64,000 bases of DNA from the NCBI GenBank assembly GCA_035610835.1, contig CM069447.1, positions 64,575,060-64,639,059 of the forward strand, given 5' to 3'. The notes under the pieces are model-generated. The model saw nothing but the letters and a program-made list of their open reading frames with translations. It had not been told where the DNA came from and searched no databases. Of the stretch, positions 49,601-62,655 are shown piece after piece; within the stretch, counting starts at the first letter, position 1, and every line of letters starts with the position of its first letter. The position numbers and the translations under genes were made by a program. This DNA comes from Ophiura sarsii. Taxonomy: Eukaryota; Echinodermata; Ophiuroidea; Amphilepidida; Ophiuridae.

Positions 49601-52220
49601 GCTAGAGCGTGCATTTGTTCCGGGAAGGGGAGGAATTGCAGGATCAATACTATGAATGTTTGTGCTTACGTCAATGCAATCATCATGGTGGTTCCAAATA
49701 TGGTAATGAATTTTAGTTATTTTTTTTAAACATTATGTGAAATTTCAGATGATTTGTCTGCAAACGCCTGCCGCATGGAAAGTATTAATATTGATTGATG
49801 TTTGCTGTATTTGATCATATCTAATATATGTTTATTAATTGCAGTTTAAAACGGTTCGTCCAAAGAATTAATGATTTAAACTTTTGATCTACGTACATTA
49901 TTATAATGGATCAACCAAGAGTTTTACACATGTTAAAGGGAATACAGATTGCTTGCAGTGAAACAGCAGCTGCAGTTGTTGCTGTCGTACATGTCGTAAG
50001 GCCTATAGTTTCTAGGAGGGTCATTGTTTCAGTAATGTGTTGGAGGCTGCGCCTTCAATGGTTGATACAAACTGGGATTTGTACATGGTTACAATATTGT
50101 ATTACATGTATGAACCTACACTTCAGGATTCAGACAATCAGCCCTCATTGTACATCAATTGAACTACATGTATTCTGATCTACGGCTTTGGCAAGCATTT
50201 CACATTAGGAAGCTCTATAAACAGTCACAATATAAATATGCTGGGCATAAAGGCTGCTTTCATGATTCGTAAGGGGCATCATAATAAATGACCATGGGTA
50301 TTGTTCATCTTCAATTCTGAAGTAAATTATATCCAAATGAAATTTTCAACACTACTGTGTATCCCTTTAAGCATCAGTAGGCGGATAGTATGAATAGTTA
50401 ACTCATATTGGTTGTTTTGAACCATGTAAAATGTTATGAATGTTAAGATATATTATCATTCGCTTGATACAGCATGACGCTTACATTTACATACGAGACA
50501 CAATTGTCAATTTCATAAGGTATGATGAATAAATGATCTAATCATTATGGTCAAAGCAATGTCGGCCTATTCTGTAGGTATAACCATAAGCACTATTGGT
50601 GTTTTTAGTATTATTGATGCATCATTTAGTTACCTAACACGTAAATCGGTATTTTTGTCGAACTATATATTTACTTGGGCTTGCCCAATTTTGTTTTTGT
50701 TTGAAATAATCCTTACAGTAACGTTCTGGATCGTTGGTGATGGCTGTTGTAGCTATATACGCTGGTGACCCACAGCCCGTGTGAGTGCCGAGGTAACCCG
50801 TTAGCAGTGAGGCGTTGTGTCGGAAGTACTAAAGTGGCATGGACCAGGAGGCCGATGACGCTCAATCTGTTGTGACATTGATTCATATGATTTTCGTGTA
50901 AACAGCAATAATGCTTTGTGAATGAGGTCGTTCCAAATTGCTATTGTGCAAATTGCCATTGGTGGGTCGTTTCTGAGCACTCCGGTATAGAACATTGAAT
51001 GCCTTGGTAATGTGAACATCCAGCTATTCAGGCAAATCGTTGCAAGTTGCCTTTGGTTGGTTTATTCTGAATATTTCAATAAAGACTGATCAGTAAATGC
51101 CGTATCAATGAAATCGTTGTGCTATCAGGCAAATTGTTCAAATGTTGATTGAGTTTAAGCCACATATTGATTTCTAATTATCACTTCATCGTATGTCGTT
51201 AGTCATGAGTCACTTATCCTAATAAGTGGTACATTTCATTCATGTTGGTCTATTGATAATTCATCACCGAATTGGCACGGGATAGTGTAGCAGCGTTTTT
51301 TTAAAAACGGGCCAAATACTATGTTTCTCGTTTTCTCACTGAGTTTTTCGAGTTTTGCGCAGCCGGCTACTATCAGTTGAATTCTTAATGGTTGTCCCAC
51401 ATCGTGTGTCCTGTTTGGGCGTCCGTCAATCTGTATGTTTGGTTTGTTTTTGAAAAAGGCGGGGGGGGGGGGGGGGGGGGGGCTGTCAAGTGCCCTCCTG
51501 CAGTCGGTCCCTTGTGTGGCGTGAAGTGGGGGTCAGGCGGAGTCGGGGCGGGGGCATTTTCAGCGTCACCACTGATTGCGGTGACTGATTCTTCCGTTGC
51601 TGGGCTCATGGGAAGTGTTTTCGCCCCGGCTCCCTCCGGCAACTATTTCTGTCATGTCCACCTTGTGTTCGTCGTGTACACCGTTGTGTTCCTTGTATAT
51701 GTCATGTCTACCTCGTCTTCGTATATCCTGTTGTCCATAGTAGTAAATGTTATAAATGAATGTGTAAATGTCATATTAAAGTCGTGGTGATATTTGATGA
51801 GTATGTCGTCGTCGTAACCCATATAAATTGGGTTTGTTCTACAATAAAACTGTTCCAATGGTCTCAGCCAGTCCTACAAATTCCTATCTCGTGTTTGTCT
51901 TATTGGTGTTTTACGGGGTGGCATCTAAGGGCAAATACCGGGTCTATACCGGGTCCTCACCGGCCGGGTACCGGGCTCACCGTCCTCAACAGGGCCGTAA
52001 GACACTTTTTTCAAAGGGGGGGCGTTTTCAAAAAAAATTCACCGGAAGTGATAGAGCTAGTTTTTTTCCGTCGGAGACACGCTGATTTTCTAATTTTTCT
52101 GTTCCATTATGGTGTCATAGTTTACCTTTGTTGTTGGTCGACGCACAGAAATACCGGAAGTAGTTTTTGGAGATATTTTTGAGGGGGATTTTTTGGGGGG
52201 AGGGGAGATTTTTTCTGTTT
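49600..52220. other. Intergenic DNA with no supported gene
   Basis: An open frame at 49,906-50,178 and one at 50,547-50,768 lack any recognisable family. A G-run lies at about 51,462-51,482. No exon of the HYR genes is found. Confidence 0.4.
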
Positions 52221-52239
52221 TTGGCAGTGGCGTAGCTAG

Positions 52240-52560
52240 GTTATTGCTATTTGGGGGGGGGGGCGAGAAATGATAATGAACCGACAAGATTTTCGTGAGT
52301 CAAATATGCGCGCGTAGCGCGCGAACATTTTCGAATTTGCACCTATTTTTTGCACGATCGAGGTACATTTTGGCTCTAAACAAGCTTGTAGCAAAGAATA
52401 GTGCATTTTGGGAAGACAAATGCGCGCGTAGCGCGCGAAATTTTTACATCTGTGTACAAATTTTCCGGGGCAGATTTTCAAAGGGGGGGGGGGGCGATCG
52501 CCACCATCGCCCCCCCCCTTCTTACGGGCCTGCTCATACATTTCTAGCTTTCCGTTCTCA
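52240..52560. repeat. Repeat with GCGCGCGTAGCGCGCG palindromes
   Basis: ATGCGCGCGTAGCGCGCGAA occurs twice (about 52,307 and 52,421), about 114 bp apart, flanked by G-runs at both ends. Probably a short interspersed repeat; no product. Confidence 0.55.
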
Positions 52561-52804
52561 CCGGGTGCATACACCTCACCGGGTCCTCGGTACATACCTG
52601 AAATTCACGAGGTGACTGCAAACAAAATTGGGGCTACCTTTTACTATATTTTTGTTGGTACGTTGGACTGACCAGCTCAAAAACCTTTACAGTTTTCAAC
52701 ATAAATGGCCGCCCCTCTTTTTGGTTTGCTACGCCCCTGATCTATAACAGGCGCGTGCCCAGGGGGGGGGGGGGCTTTGGGGGCTCAAGCCCCCCGGGTC
52801 ACCA

Positions 52805-52945
52805 GAGGGTAAAAAAAAAAAAGAGGGAAAAGGGAGGGGAGGGGAGAGGAGGAGGAGGGGAGGGGAAGGAAGGAGAGGAGGAGGGAGGGGGGAGAGGAGA
52901 GGAGGAGGGGAGAGAAGGAAGGGAGGGGGAGGAGGAGCCGGGGGG
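52805..52945 (+). repeat. Polypurine tract (about 140 bp of A/G)
   Basis: Nearly uninterrupted purines with GGGAGGGGA and GGAGGAGG units. Such tracts can form triplex (H-DNA) structures. The open frames across it are artefacts. Confidence 0.8.
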
Positions 52946-53189
52946 CACTGACATTGTAAAAAGGGTATAGATATAATAAGGTATGTGCCGCGCTGAAGAC
53001 CCCCTTTTCACCCCTTTTTCTGCTGCTAGTTCTTATGACACCCCTTATGAGCCTGCATCAGTTCTTAAGACTCCAATTTGATTGAAAATTCAAAAATCGC
53101 GAAATTTTGCGTTCCAAACCCCAATTCTTCGAACAATTTGCGTTCTTAAGCCCAAAAAACCCGCAAATTTGCGTTCTTGCTAATCAAAA

Positions 53190-53700
53190 AATGTATATTT
53201 TAACAATAAAAAGGTCCAGAAACGTTTCTGAAGCCATCTTGTTCTAATTGAATTAAAAAAAAAATTAAAAAAAATGGCTATTGTAAAAAGAAAGGTTAAC
53301 AAAACCGTTCCTGAAACTATCTTGTTAAGCTTGAATAATAAAACATTCCAACTAATTCGCGCGTAGCGAAAAAAATTGGCTATTGTAAAAATAAAGGTTT
53401 AGAAAAAGTTTTCTGAAGCTATCTTGTTAAGCTTGAATAATAAATAATCAGTGAAACTAATACGCTAATACGCGCGCAAAAAATGTCTATTTTAACACTA
53501 AAAAGGTCCAGAAAACGTTTCTGAAGCCATCTTGTTCCAATTGAATAACAAAGTAGTATGAAAATAATTGGCGCGGAACGCGCAACAATTTGCTATATGT
53601 AAAAATAAAGGTTTAGAAAAACAAGATGGCTTCAGAAACGTTTTCTGGACCTTTTTAGTGTTAAAATAGACATTTTTGGCGCGCTACGCGCTAATTAGTT
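53190..53700. repeat. Inverted repeat with GGTCCAGAAACGTTTCTGAAGC arms
   Basis: TAAAAAGGTCCAGAAACGTT and GAAGCCATCTTGTT (about 53,208-53,247, again about 53,500-53,535) are reverse-complemented at about 53,620-53,680. Two direct and one inverted copy of a worn repeat. Confidence 0.6.
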
Positions 53701-53939
53701 TCATATTATAAGTCAAACTTAACAACATGGCTTCAGGAACGGTTTGTTAAACTCCGGTTAAACCTTTCTTTTGACAATAGCCAATATTCCAAAAAAATCA
53801 AATCCAAGCCAAAAATCCAATCCAAGGGGGCACATCCCCCTCAGACTCGTTACCGCGGATAGCGGTGCGAACCAATGAAATTTATTTTTAAGCCCCCCGG
53901 GTAAAAAAATCCTGCGCACGCCTATGTATAATACAACAT

Positions 53940-54260
53940 GCCTGCCGAGAGTCCGTTCCGCGAACGGTTACTAGTCTACATGCGTCCGTTCGCAGCCCGT
54001 CGCCAAGATGGTTGACGTCCACCACCGTCCATCACCGCCCTGCGAACGATCGCGCAACGGCTGCGAAATGGGTGCGAAACGGGTGCGCCGTCTTTATACC
54101 GGGCTCGTTCGCCGCCGCATTTACTCACCCGTCAGGAGTTTTGAGCATGTTCAAAATTCCGGTGGCCGGCAAAGTCCCCTGAACGTGTTCAACGGACGGG
54201 AAACGGCCCACCGTGTGTGCCACCCTCCGCACCCATTTTCCGCACGGTAAGGGGCCGCTC
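53940..54260. other. CpG-rich island-like segment
   Basis: A sharp rise in CG dinucleotides (CCGTTCCGCGAACGGTTAC, GCGAACGATCGCGCAACGGC) in an AT-rich context. It may be a GC-rich repeat or a real CpG island. No gene start is supported. Confidence 0.45.
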
Positions 54261-54336
54261 ACACGGATACATGTTAGGGGTCCATTATAATTTGTGATAT
54301 CTATATGCATTTGTAAATTAATTTTATTGCACCATA

Positions 54337-55398
54337 CAGGGTGAGTCAAAAAAAAGTTTACTCAACTTCAGCGATTTTTTAAGAACAAAGTATTCGTTTG
54401 TTTTCAAAACAATTTAATACGGTATAAAGACAAATTAATTAGCTTTGATATGAATTTTATCTGGTTTAGATTGATTGAGGGAAACTTATTTTACGCTGTT
54501 TTGAATGAAAGTGACCAATTTAACGTCCGAACACGCTTCCAGATCTTGACCATTATATTTCATAAGATACGACCAATACAAAATTACAATACCGACAGCG
54601 AAAGGATCAATTCCTTTGTTATGAAATGATTAAAGTGTGGTAATTGTGTCATAAATAGGCCTTAAAGCTGTCTATTGTCCCCCAGTGCAACCATCCTAAG
54701 CACACTCTCAAAGATCAGGAGAAAGACCAAACAAGATGCTGGATTATCAAGAGGGTTTCTATTCATTAACAGGAATACATTTTACATGTAGAGAGAGAAA
54801 GAGAGGGATAGACTATTGCTTACTAGGTGGACATTGACAATTTTTGATTGGTTCAAGGATAATGGTTACTTAATTGGACATATTTACGAAAAATAAGTGC
54901 AATATTATGTTTATTGATTTTATCAAAATACTATATCGTTTATTATTCACATTATCAGATAGTTACTGGTGACAATTTGTATTCAATATCCTCATCTAGT
55001 TTTATCATGTTTATGAATATCCCTTGCGGACTATTTTTAAAATCCTTGCAATTATCCATATTTCATGTTTTAATCTATTAGGAGACAATTTTGAACAAGT
55101 CTATTGTCTACTTAATTCTTTTAATAAACAAGATGTGTAATGCTTTACATCCTAATCCTAGTAAACATTATTAAGCTCGTTAGCTTGAAATTAAAAACCG
55201 TGTTTTTGGTGAAAAAACAGCTCCTGTACAGAAATAGTCATATTTACTTAACGGTATCATCAAATAGTGTGATTTTTTTTCCAGATGATAGCAAAGAAAT
55301 GGCGCAATCATTTAAAGTTTTGTTTGCCTTGATTTTGTGGTCAAAAACTTTTTTTTAGATTTTTTCAATTAGGGTACACTTTTTTTTGACTCACCCTG
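54337..55398. mobile_element. TA-flanked mariner-like non-autonomous element (1,062 bp)
   Basis: The ends CAGGGTGAGTCAAAAAAAAG and its near-exact reverse complement are flanked by TA on both sides, as in the Tc1/mariner superfamily. No transposase reading frame survives inside. Confidence 0.8.
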
Positions 55399-57240
55399 TA
55401 CATCATTATATTAATGGCATGAACTTGGTGTATTATTTAATTTTAAAAATGCGGAAGTTGGTTGAAAAAATATAGATAATCTCAGACGATGGTAGACACG
55501 CAAAATTAATAGTAGCAAAGCCCTCGGTATCGTAAATTCACACCCACAACACTGGATAAAGTTAGAAAAAAAATGCTTCCGGGATTTCTTGAAAAAAACG
55601 TATTCTCTTCTATTGTAGTTATATTTCAAATGTCATTTTCCGAGACAGACACATTGGTAGGCCTATCATAGGTGACCTGCTCCCATATAACTCACCATAA
55701 GTGTTGAACAATGTTTTTTTCTTTTGATTTGTTGATGTAGAAATAACAAGCTTTAAAATGTTGTATCACTTGTCATAATTGGTCAAACTTTTGTTCTTGA
55801 AAAATCAATATTTCTCTTGAAAATTTCTTTGTTTTCTATTGATTTGTGACACCTTTATTGAGCTGTATTTCTAATAAAATGAGTGTAACTCATATGATTG
55901 GAAGGAAATAACGCAGTCCCGTTCCCAAGCCCACCCTCTATTGAAATATCAAACGTATTCATTCTCAGCGGAAGATGGTCTTATGTCACTTGATACATCG
56001 CATGTGTAAACATTGACGGTAGTGCGTCACTAAATAGCACGCCCTCAAGCCGAACGCTCTCCCGTTCCTGAACAGACTGATGACACCTAAAATCCGTCTC
56101 ACTGCTGCCAAGTAAGGATTATAATGCTAGAACAATATGTAGAACAATTTACCGCGTCACATCAGGCATGCCTCACCACTATGAATGCCTAGTCATCAGC
56201 TGATTCAAGTTAAGAACTTATATTCAAAGATAGGTGTTGAACTGACTCCATATGACACGGTATAATTGCTCTACTGCATGCTGGAATTACATTGAACAAG
56301 CCTTTGGTATAGGTTATTTTCGCGATAAATGATATTATCGAAAAATCCATTAAAGTGTATCAAAATTATATTGTCTTGATAATGGCCATAAAATCATTCG
56401 ATCGGAACTCAATTTGCTAATTGGATTACGTTTTTATCGATATCTGATATTTTATTCATTACGGCTTTTGATCATTACGGCTTTTGATCATTACGGCTTT
56501 TGATCATTACGGCTTTTGATCATTACGGCTTTTGATCAATTTGTCATGATACTGTTTTTAAGCCTTACGTCTATTTCTATTAGCCATGGCTGAGCAGGTG
56601 TTGCTTTTTCATTGGACAATAATACTATACAACAGAAGCGTGTAGCTGCTATGTCTATATGCAACTCTCTTTTGCATTATTCAGAAATCTCGAAACGCCC
56701 CCGTGGTAGTCGTTAGCTCTGTGTAGGAAATCTGGTTCCTTAAATGGTTCAAACTGTAGATGCTCTTTACCATGGATCTTCATACGTTCACATCTTTGTT
56801 AGCTATGTATATGATTGATATAATTGTCCATCTAACCACGAGAATTTAGTGTGTTTGCGTGGGCTCGGGGGATTTAGGGGGGGGGGGGGGGGGATTTAGT
56901 ATACATATTCTATGGGAGACTTGGACATATTTTGGAGCAGGAAGGGGTTGCAGAGGGGTCGTGAATTGGGTGGGGGTGGTAGGACCCCTTTCCGCCACCC
57001 CACCTTCTGCTCAAACCACTGGCAGTAATTATATATAATAGTCATCCACAGCACATTGTTGACAGCATGTGTCAGTCTCAAACGAGGGATGAAAAACAAT
57101 TTCACTGAAGCTAGTCATTTCGTCTAGAAAGTGTGCAAATGCTACGTAATACCATTCGAATAGATTCATTAGAAATGTATTAAGCACTTACCGTTATATC
57201 GATATAGCAGTGATCTATCAATCATGGAACAGAACAATGC
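55399..57240. other. Intergenic DNA, upstream of gene C
   Basis: It includes the 16-bp tandem repeat at 56,458-56,537 and a G-run at about 56,877-56,893. No gene is supported. Confidence 0.45.
56458..56537. repeat. Five exact copies of a 16-bp unit
   Basis: ATTACGGCTTTTGATC repeated head to tail five times without change. Confidence 0.9.
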
Positions 57241-57682
57241 CGTTGTCAATGTCAGATCCATTTTTCAGAATCCATGAAAGGATGATGTCATTTTCTATTT
57301 GTAATTTGCTCGCTTCTAACAGGGCAAGTGTGTCGTTATCATTGGATAATATCCTCACATTTTTCACAGACCTGGGATTCTGATTGGCCAATTATCACCG
57401 TTCTGACGCTAAGGCGCATTTTTACCCACGCCTATCTGCAGACGACGTTGTTGCTATCAGCACAGCAACATTCCTAATATTTTTGGTGGGAAGGATTGTG
57501 TGTAGCAATTTACCATTTAGGTTGGATATCAACATATACTATTACATTTGTCCATGACAAAGAAGTGTTGAGCTGTTCGCAGTTGTAACGACTAACGAAA
57601 ATTAACATTACTCGCCCATAGAAGAGGTGTAAGGGTGCAAATCCAGTAGTGCGGTAAAATGGTTCAGTAGTAGGATTTTACG

Positions 57683-57725
57683 ATGGATCTAATCCCGAAG
57701 ATATTACTTCTGCTCATTTGCCTAG
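57683..57725 (+). CDS. Gene C first exon: signal peptide
   Basis: ATG then MDLIPKILLLLICL, a compact hydrophobic signal peptide, plus one base before the GTGAGT donor (phase 1). Same 43-bp length and phase as gene B's first exon. A duplicated, damaged copy of this exon and its upstream sequence lies at 59,060. Confidence 0.65.
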
Positions 57726-60700
57726 GTGAGTGGTACATGTTTTAAAACCATTAGTTGGTTTTAGAACATGACATAGGCTACAGTATAGAATATATTATGC
57801 CAAACCGTGTTTAGAAGGATTTAACTACTATTACCGTCCGATGTTAAGGACATAACTATTTTTAATAGGCAATACAATTTGATATATAAACAATATATCA
57901 CACTTTTAGTCATCAACTATTTCGAGGTTACATATAAAAATGAATCATTTATTGTGAGACGTATTTAAACGGAATTGATGAATTATTGGATTGGTAAGTT
58001 TAGAAGTCTATACTGATATACATCATTACTCGGGGAAAATTAAAACTAAATTAAAATCTTTATTTTCAAATATTCTTTAGGCCTAATACCACTACAATAC
58101 GCTAAGAAGATGGCAATAATTGTTTTTATTTTCAAAAAGTCATAATTAGGGGAAATCACCGTGATTTTTTACATAAATCTAAACATCTACAAGTAGATTT
58201 CCGTGGTGTGTCGGCAAGTCCGAATGAAGTGTTGATCATTAGAGATACATATTTCAATTAATTTAAAATACCCAAAACCTATAAATAGACAACAGTCTTA
58301 CATCAATCGGATACTGTTTACCTACATGTACATGGTAAAAAAGTATCACCACCCCTTCGGGGTCCCAGGGGAGCACTTTGGGCACTAGCTATATAGGTTG
58401 TTGGACAAATTCCGTCTATAAACACTATTCTATATAAAGCGAACACCATTTCCCATTTGGGCGTGGCTGTGAGACAGACTAAGACTGATATCATTCTCCA
58501 TTTGTGATTTTCCCGCCTCTTGCAAGGAAAAATGTTTCCTTTCTATTGGCTAATATTATCACATAGCCCTTTTTGTCCGATTCAGAAACTGTGGGATTTG
58601 ACAGGCCTGACCATCATTTTGCGTGAACTGTCAAACATCATTGTATTAATACAGATCGGGTGTCAGGGCATACAAAAACAGCAGGGAAAAGAGTTAAATC
58701 TTAAATACTAATTGGGCTTCTGGTGACTTTCATTTGTGAACTGGTGAAGCGATCCACATTATTTACCCGAACAGTTTCAGACAAAAAGCCCTGTGAACAA
58801 ATTATAATATTACCCGTCCGTTGAGAATCGATTGTTTCTATATATCCTACGTCTGTAACGGTTGCGGTTATCTGCAAAGCAATGTTCCCAATCATTTTAG
58901 GTTGGATGTCTGCATAGACATTATTCTCCGACGGCAGGTGTCTACTTATTCTCAATGGTGTTAACATTCAATAATTCACGTAACTTAACCATTCCAAAGA
59001 GAGAGGTGTAGGGTGCAAACCCAGTAGTGGGGTAAAATGGTCTACAAGTAGATTTTGCAATGTATATTATTAGGAAGCTTTTACCTGCGCTTATTTACCT
59101 AGTGAGCGAGAGTTTCATAGACAAAAATGGTAATTTTGTTTAAAATGGAAATATTATTATATTTTGGATATATATTTTTCCCATACCAACATGCATGAAA
59201 TACACGATCATCTCAACAGTCAGGTATACAGAATATATTATTGCGAATAAATTTAATAAACTCGTGACTAATAGGGTGTCGCCATCTTGTAGCCGCCTAT
59301 ATAATGCCTGGCTAATGGATATCTTTTTCGTTGCATTTTTCCACAAATAGCAAAGTGATTTTCTAATAAGCTTACCTTACTAACGATACATATAAAAATC
59401 ACAAAGAGTGCAGACCGTTTACGGTTATTATTTTCCGCCCGGAGATCATAAATCTGAGGAATCACATCATCAACGTTGTCCAGGAAATAACATGTCGTGC
59501 ATTCCTTCCCAACTTGACAAAGGGCAGCAGCACTTTAAGTGTCGATTAGCACCATTATATCATCTTCAAAATAGTCTTAACCAATGAATGAATAATGCAT
59601 GAAAATATCCACCTTCATGCCTGGACAGCTTCATTTGTTTATGTAACACAATTTTGAAACGTTTTATTTTTACATTAAAAAGAGAAGATTTGCACACATA
59701 CACTGTTAATTTGGATTTTCATTATTTATCAGCCAGCATGGGCTATGCACTGCCAGATTTGCTAAATGTTCATAAAGAGATAAACAAGACATATATTTAA
59801 CATGCCATTTACTCGCAGACTGATGAGTTCGATTCCAGTTATTTAAGTAAAATTAGTTATTAAAGCTTTTTTTAAATTGACATGACAATACAACCAGGGA
59901 TGCGTGATAAACGATTCAAATTCAGAATGTCTACAGCGAAATTATTGTCGATATCGCTGTAATTTGACTATATGATAGCCTAGACATAGCGGTAACATTA
60001 TATCTACTTTTTAGAGCGATATGTGATTTGCCGTAAGGTTACGGAATTGGACAAAAGTGTTGCGTTTTTGTTACACAATGTACAACCAGTTACACTTAGT
60101 TTAGCATACGCCTGTTTCACTGACCCCCGCCCCTTCCCTACCCGGGTGCATATGGTGACCCGTCAAATATTGGGGTATGTTGGTTGTCGCATCCCCGGAA
60201 CTTGTATTGTTTTATATAAAACTTCATATTTATCTTATTGATAATGTTTAATTCTATTTTATTTTAAATTTTAATCATATGCATATCGCTCAAGAAACCT
60301 CTGAAATAACCTTTTACAAATTGTAAATTGAGTGGTACATAATAACGATATTTACATCGTTAAAATTACATCAGGGAAAATACTAATGAAGCCAATTGCC
60401 GTGAAGTATACAATGGAAAAATAATATAATAAATCATGCTGTCATGAGGGCCACTTTTGCTTTGTAATTTATTACATTTCTCAGCAAATAAATATTTCAT
60501 TATCATTTCTAACGATTAGAGAATAAAAGAGTGGCGTAGACAGATGGTAGGGGCATGTGGCCCCTCCAAAACTTAAATCTGTCGATCTTTGTCGGTTGAG
60601 ATCTACACTGTCGGTTCATTTGACAAAAGGGAATCATGGAATTATGACGGTCACAATCATCTCACTAAACACTTTCGCCGCGGCTATTAGTTTTGTCACC

Positions 60701-60931
60701 TTGCACCTTGTCAACGTGATGTAGTTAAATACTCAAGTATTTTGGATACGCCATTGAGGTTGATTGTTTCAAATGAAAAAGGGTATTTTTTATTTCCATA
60801 TCGGTTGTCATGGTTGTCATGCAGAACTTGCTTATAAGTTTGCCTGTTTACAGCATCGGTTTCCCTTACACGAATCGTTGAGAGAGCGATGCATAGATGC
60901 CCTGACCAATGTTTATCCTCTAAAATTTCAG
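57726..60931. other. Gene C first intron, with a partial duplication of the gene start
   Basis: Sequence upstream of the first exon (57,290-57,725) is repeated in worn form at about 58,480-59,105: GAGGTGTA-GGGTGCAAA-CCAGTAGTG and GTAAAATGGT are shared. Otherwise AT-rich; no further exon is recognised. Confidence 0.5.
59060..59104 (+). pseudogene. Duplicated signal-peptide exon with a damaged donor
   Basis: MYIIRKLLPALIYL parallels the exon at 57,683, but the junction reads CCTAGTGAGC, lacking one G of the original CCTAGGTGAG, so the splice phase would change. Probably a non-used duplicate first exon. Confidence 0.5.
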
Positions 60932-61144
60932 AAATATTCTTTTCTTTGAGCTTCGCTGACAAATGTTATGTCGGAAGGCGAAGCAGTGGGAGTCACAAGT
61001 GGAGTTATACATTGACCCCTAATGACCCCTGTGCATGTACCAGTCTTATGATTACGACCGGCAATAGCAAAGATGCTGAATTATTGTCTGATGACGTCAC
61101 TGTAATAAGAAAACATTTGGAGGTTACGACATGTAGGCCTACAG
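60932..61144 (+). CDS. Gene C exon: unrecognised Cys-containing extracellular domain
   Basis: 213 bp, phase 1 to 1, acceptor AATTTCAG, donor GTAAGT. It encodes CYVGRRSSGSHKWSYTLTPN then DPCACTSLMI, LLSDDVTVIRKHLEVTTC. Identical residues with gene B's exon (CYVG, WSYTLTP-DPC-CT, LS-DV--IR-HL-V) define the module. Family unknown. Confidence 0.7.
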
Positions 61145-61420
61145 GTAAGTTGTAACGAAGCCGGGGTAACGATTTATGGAAACCGAGTCGAGTCAATGCA
61201 AACCAAAACCCGTTTTTCTCCAGACAGGGAAGTTACCATTCTTTGCATAGCTACTCTGTAACTAAGCGGGTTATTCAATTAATTCTACTGACAACTTCGA
61301 CATTTAGGCCTACAGGTAAGTTGAAACGAAGCCGGGGTAACGATTTATGGAAACCGAATGGGTTATTCAATTAATTCTACTGACAACTTCGACATTTTAT
61401 TATAATTATAATATTTTCCA
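61138..61420. repeat. Tandem duplication (about 170 bp) across the gene C donor
   Basis: CCTACAGGTAAGTTG followed by AACGAAGCCGGGGTAACGAT occurs at 61,138 and again at about 61,309, so the splice donor is present twice. GGGTTATTCAATTAATTCTA is duplicated as well. Confidence 0.75.
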
Positions 61421-61887
61421 TGATATTAGCTATGGGTCATAGTAAATTAGGACCGGTATTGGTTGTTCTGTTCTATAATTATGCCCAATTTGTGTGACGG
61501 GAACGGAACAAAACGGCAATATATGGCCTAATATGCCACGTATAACCATAACAGATGTCAGCTATATACATAAGAACAGATCCTAATTTTTTGTTGTTGA
61601 AAGACAACGTATGCCCTTTGTTTAAATGGGACAGAGTCAGAATAAACATAAACTCTCTTTAAAGAAACACTGCGGAAACCCCTGTTTGCAAAAGATCTGA
61701 ACTCGGGCTTTTACTAACACATTTGATATTGAGAGCCTATCGCCATCTCTTAGCTAACACAGTTTGAACCTCCTTCAGGAGCATGGAGACGGCTATGATT
61801 GAACATAATGGTTTAATTTTTTTCAAGGAATGTAACCGTAGTATATGAACAGAAAATTACCAATTTTAGAAATCTTTTTCCTGACAG

Positions 61888-62130
61888 ACCCAGAGAAACC
61901 TACCATTTCAAACATGCCGGCTAACATTGTCCAGAGCACTGACAGTGGAATAGCTACGGCTACAGTGAGTTGGGTACCGCCCTCAGCTAGTGACAATTCT
62001 GAGTCTGTTACATTGACATCAACCCATAGCCCAGGTGACGCTTTCCCTATTGGTGACACTATGGTTAGTTACACTGCGATCGATCATTCACGGAATATGG
62101 CAACAGAAATGTTCACTGTAACAATTGAAG
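61888..62130 (+). CDS. Gene C exon: HYR domain 1
   Basis: 243 bp, phase 1 to 1, between GACAG and GTACTG. The peptide runs PEKPTISNMPANIVQSTDSG, VSWVPPSASDNSE, FPIGDTMVSYTAIDHSRN and MFTVTIE. A clear HYR domain. It is more diverged from the gene B HYR exons than the next one. Confidence 0.88.
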
Positions 62131-62650
62131 GTACTGGTAGAAATTTAATGTTATAATAGTAGTTAGTAATATGATCGTTAGTTTTATTATGATAACGGTA
62201 TTACATGGTAACCATACACATCTGTCTCAAAAACGCTTTCACTAGTAAAGGCACGGTGTCTTAAGGGGGAAGTAGGTGTTGAGAGGTATTATATTATGAT
62301 TTATTTTGGCTTTAAATCAAAGCCCAGATAATTAGCTTTCTTTTGCTTCAAAAATGAACAAAATCGGATATTCCTCTGCAAAGTTATGATACAAGTCCGT
62401 CGCGAAGTCGAAAATTTCGTATATTAACGCATGTATTTAAAATTCCTATGTATTCTATTGTTTCTCATTTCTGGTGAAAAATGTCATATTTTATTTAATT
62501 ACTCCAATGATTAATGCATTTAGTGTTCTAAGATGCCTTAAATAAGTGAAAACTTCATTTTTAAATCAAATTTAGTTAATTTTATACCAAAAATGACGAT
62601 TTATTACCTTTAATGAGTATTAAGTATTCGTATTTACTAATGATCCGACC
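62131..62650. other. Gene C intron
   Basis: AT-rich sequence up to the foldback MITE; no exon is recognised. Confidence 0.4.
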
Positions 62651-62655
62651 TTTAA

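Noticed and set aside
50547..50768. 73-residue hydrophobic open frame as a membrane protein gene
   Set aside because: No promoter, neighbour or family support; AT-rich DNA often yields such frames.
51392..51790. 132-residue open frame with a poly-Gly segment
   Set aside because: It runs through a G-run and lacks any family resemblance.
52755..53011. Gly/Glu-rich and Pro/Ser-rich open frames
   Set aside because: Both are products of the polypurine tract.
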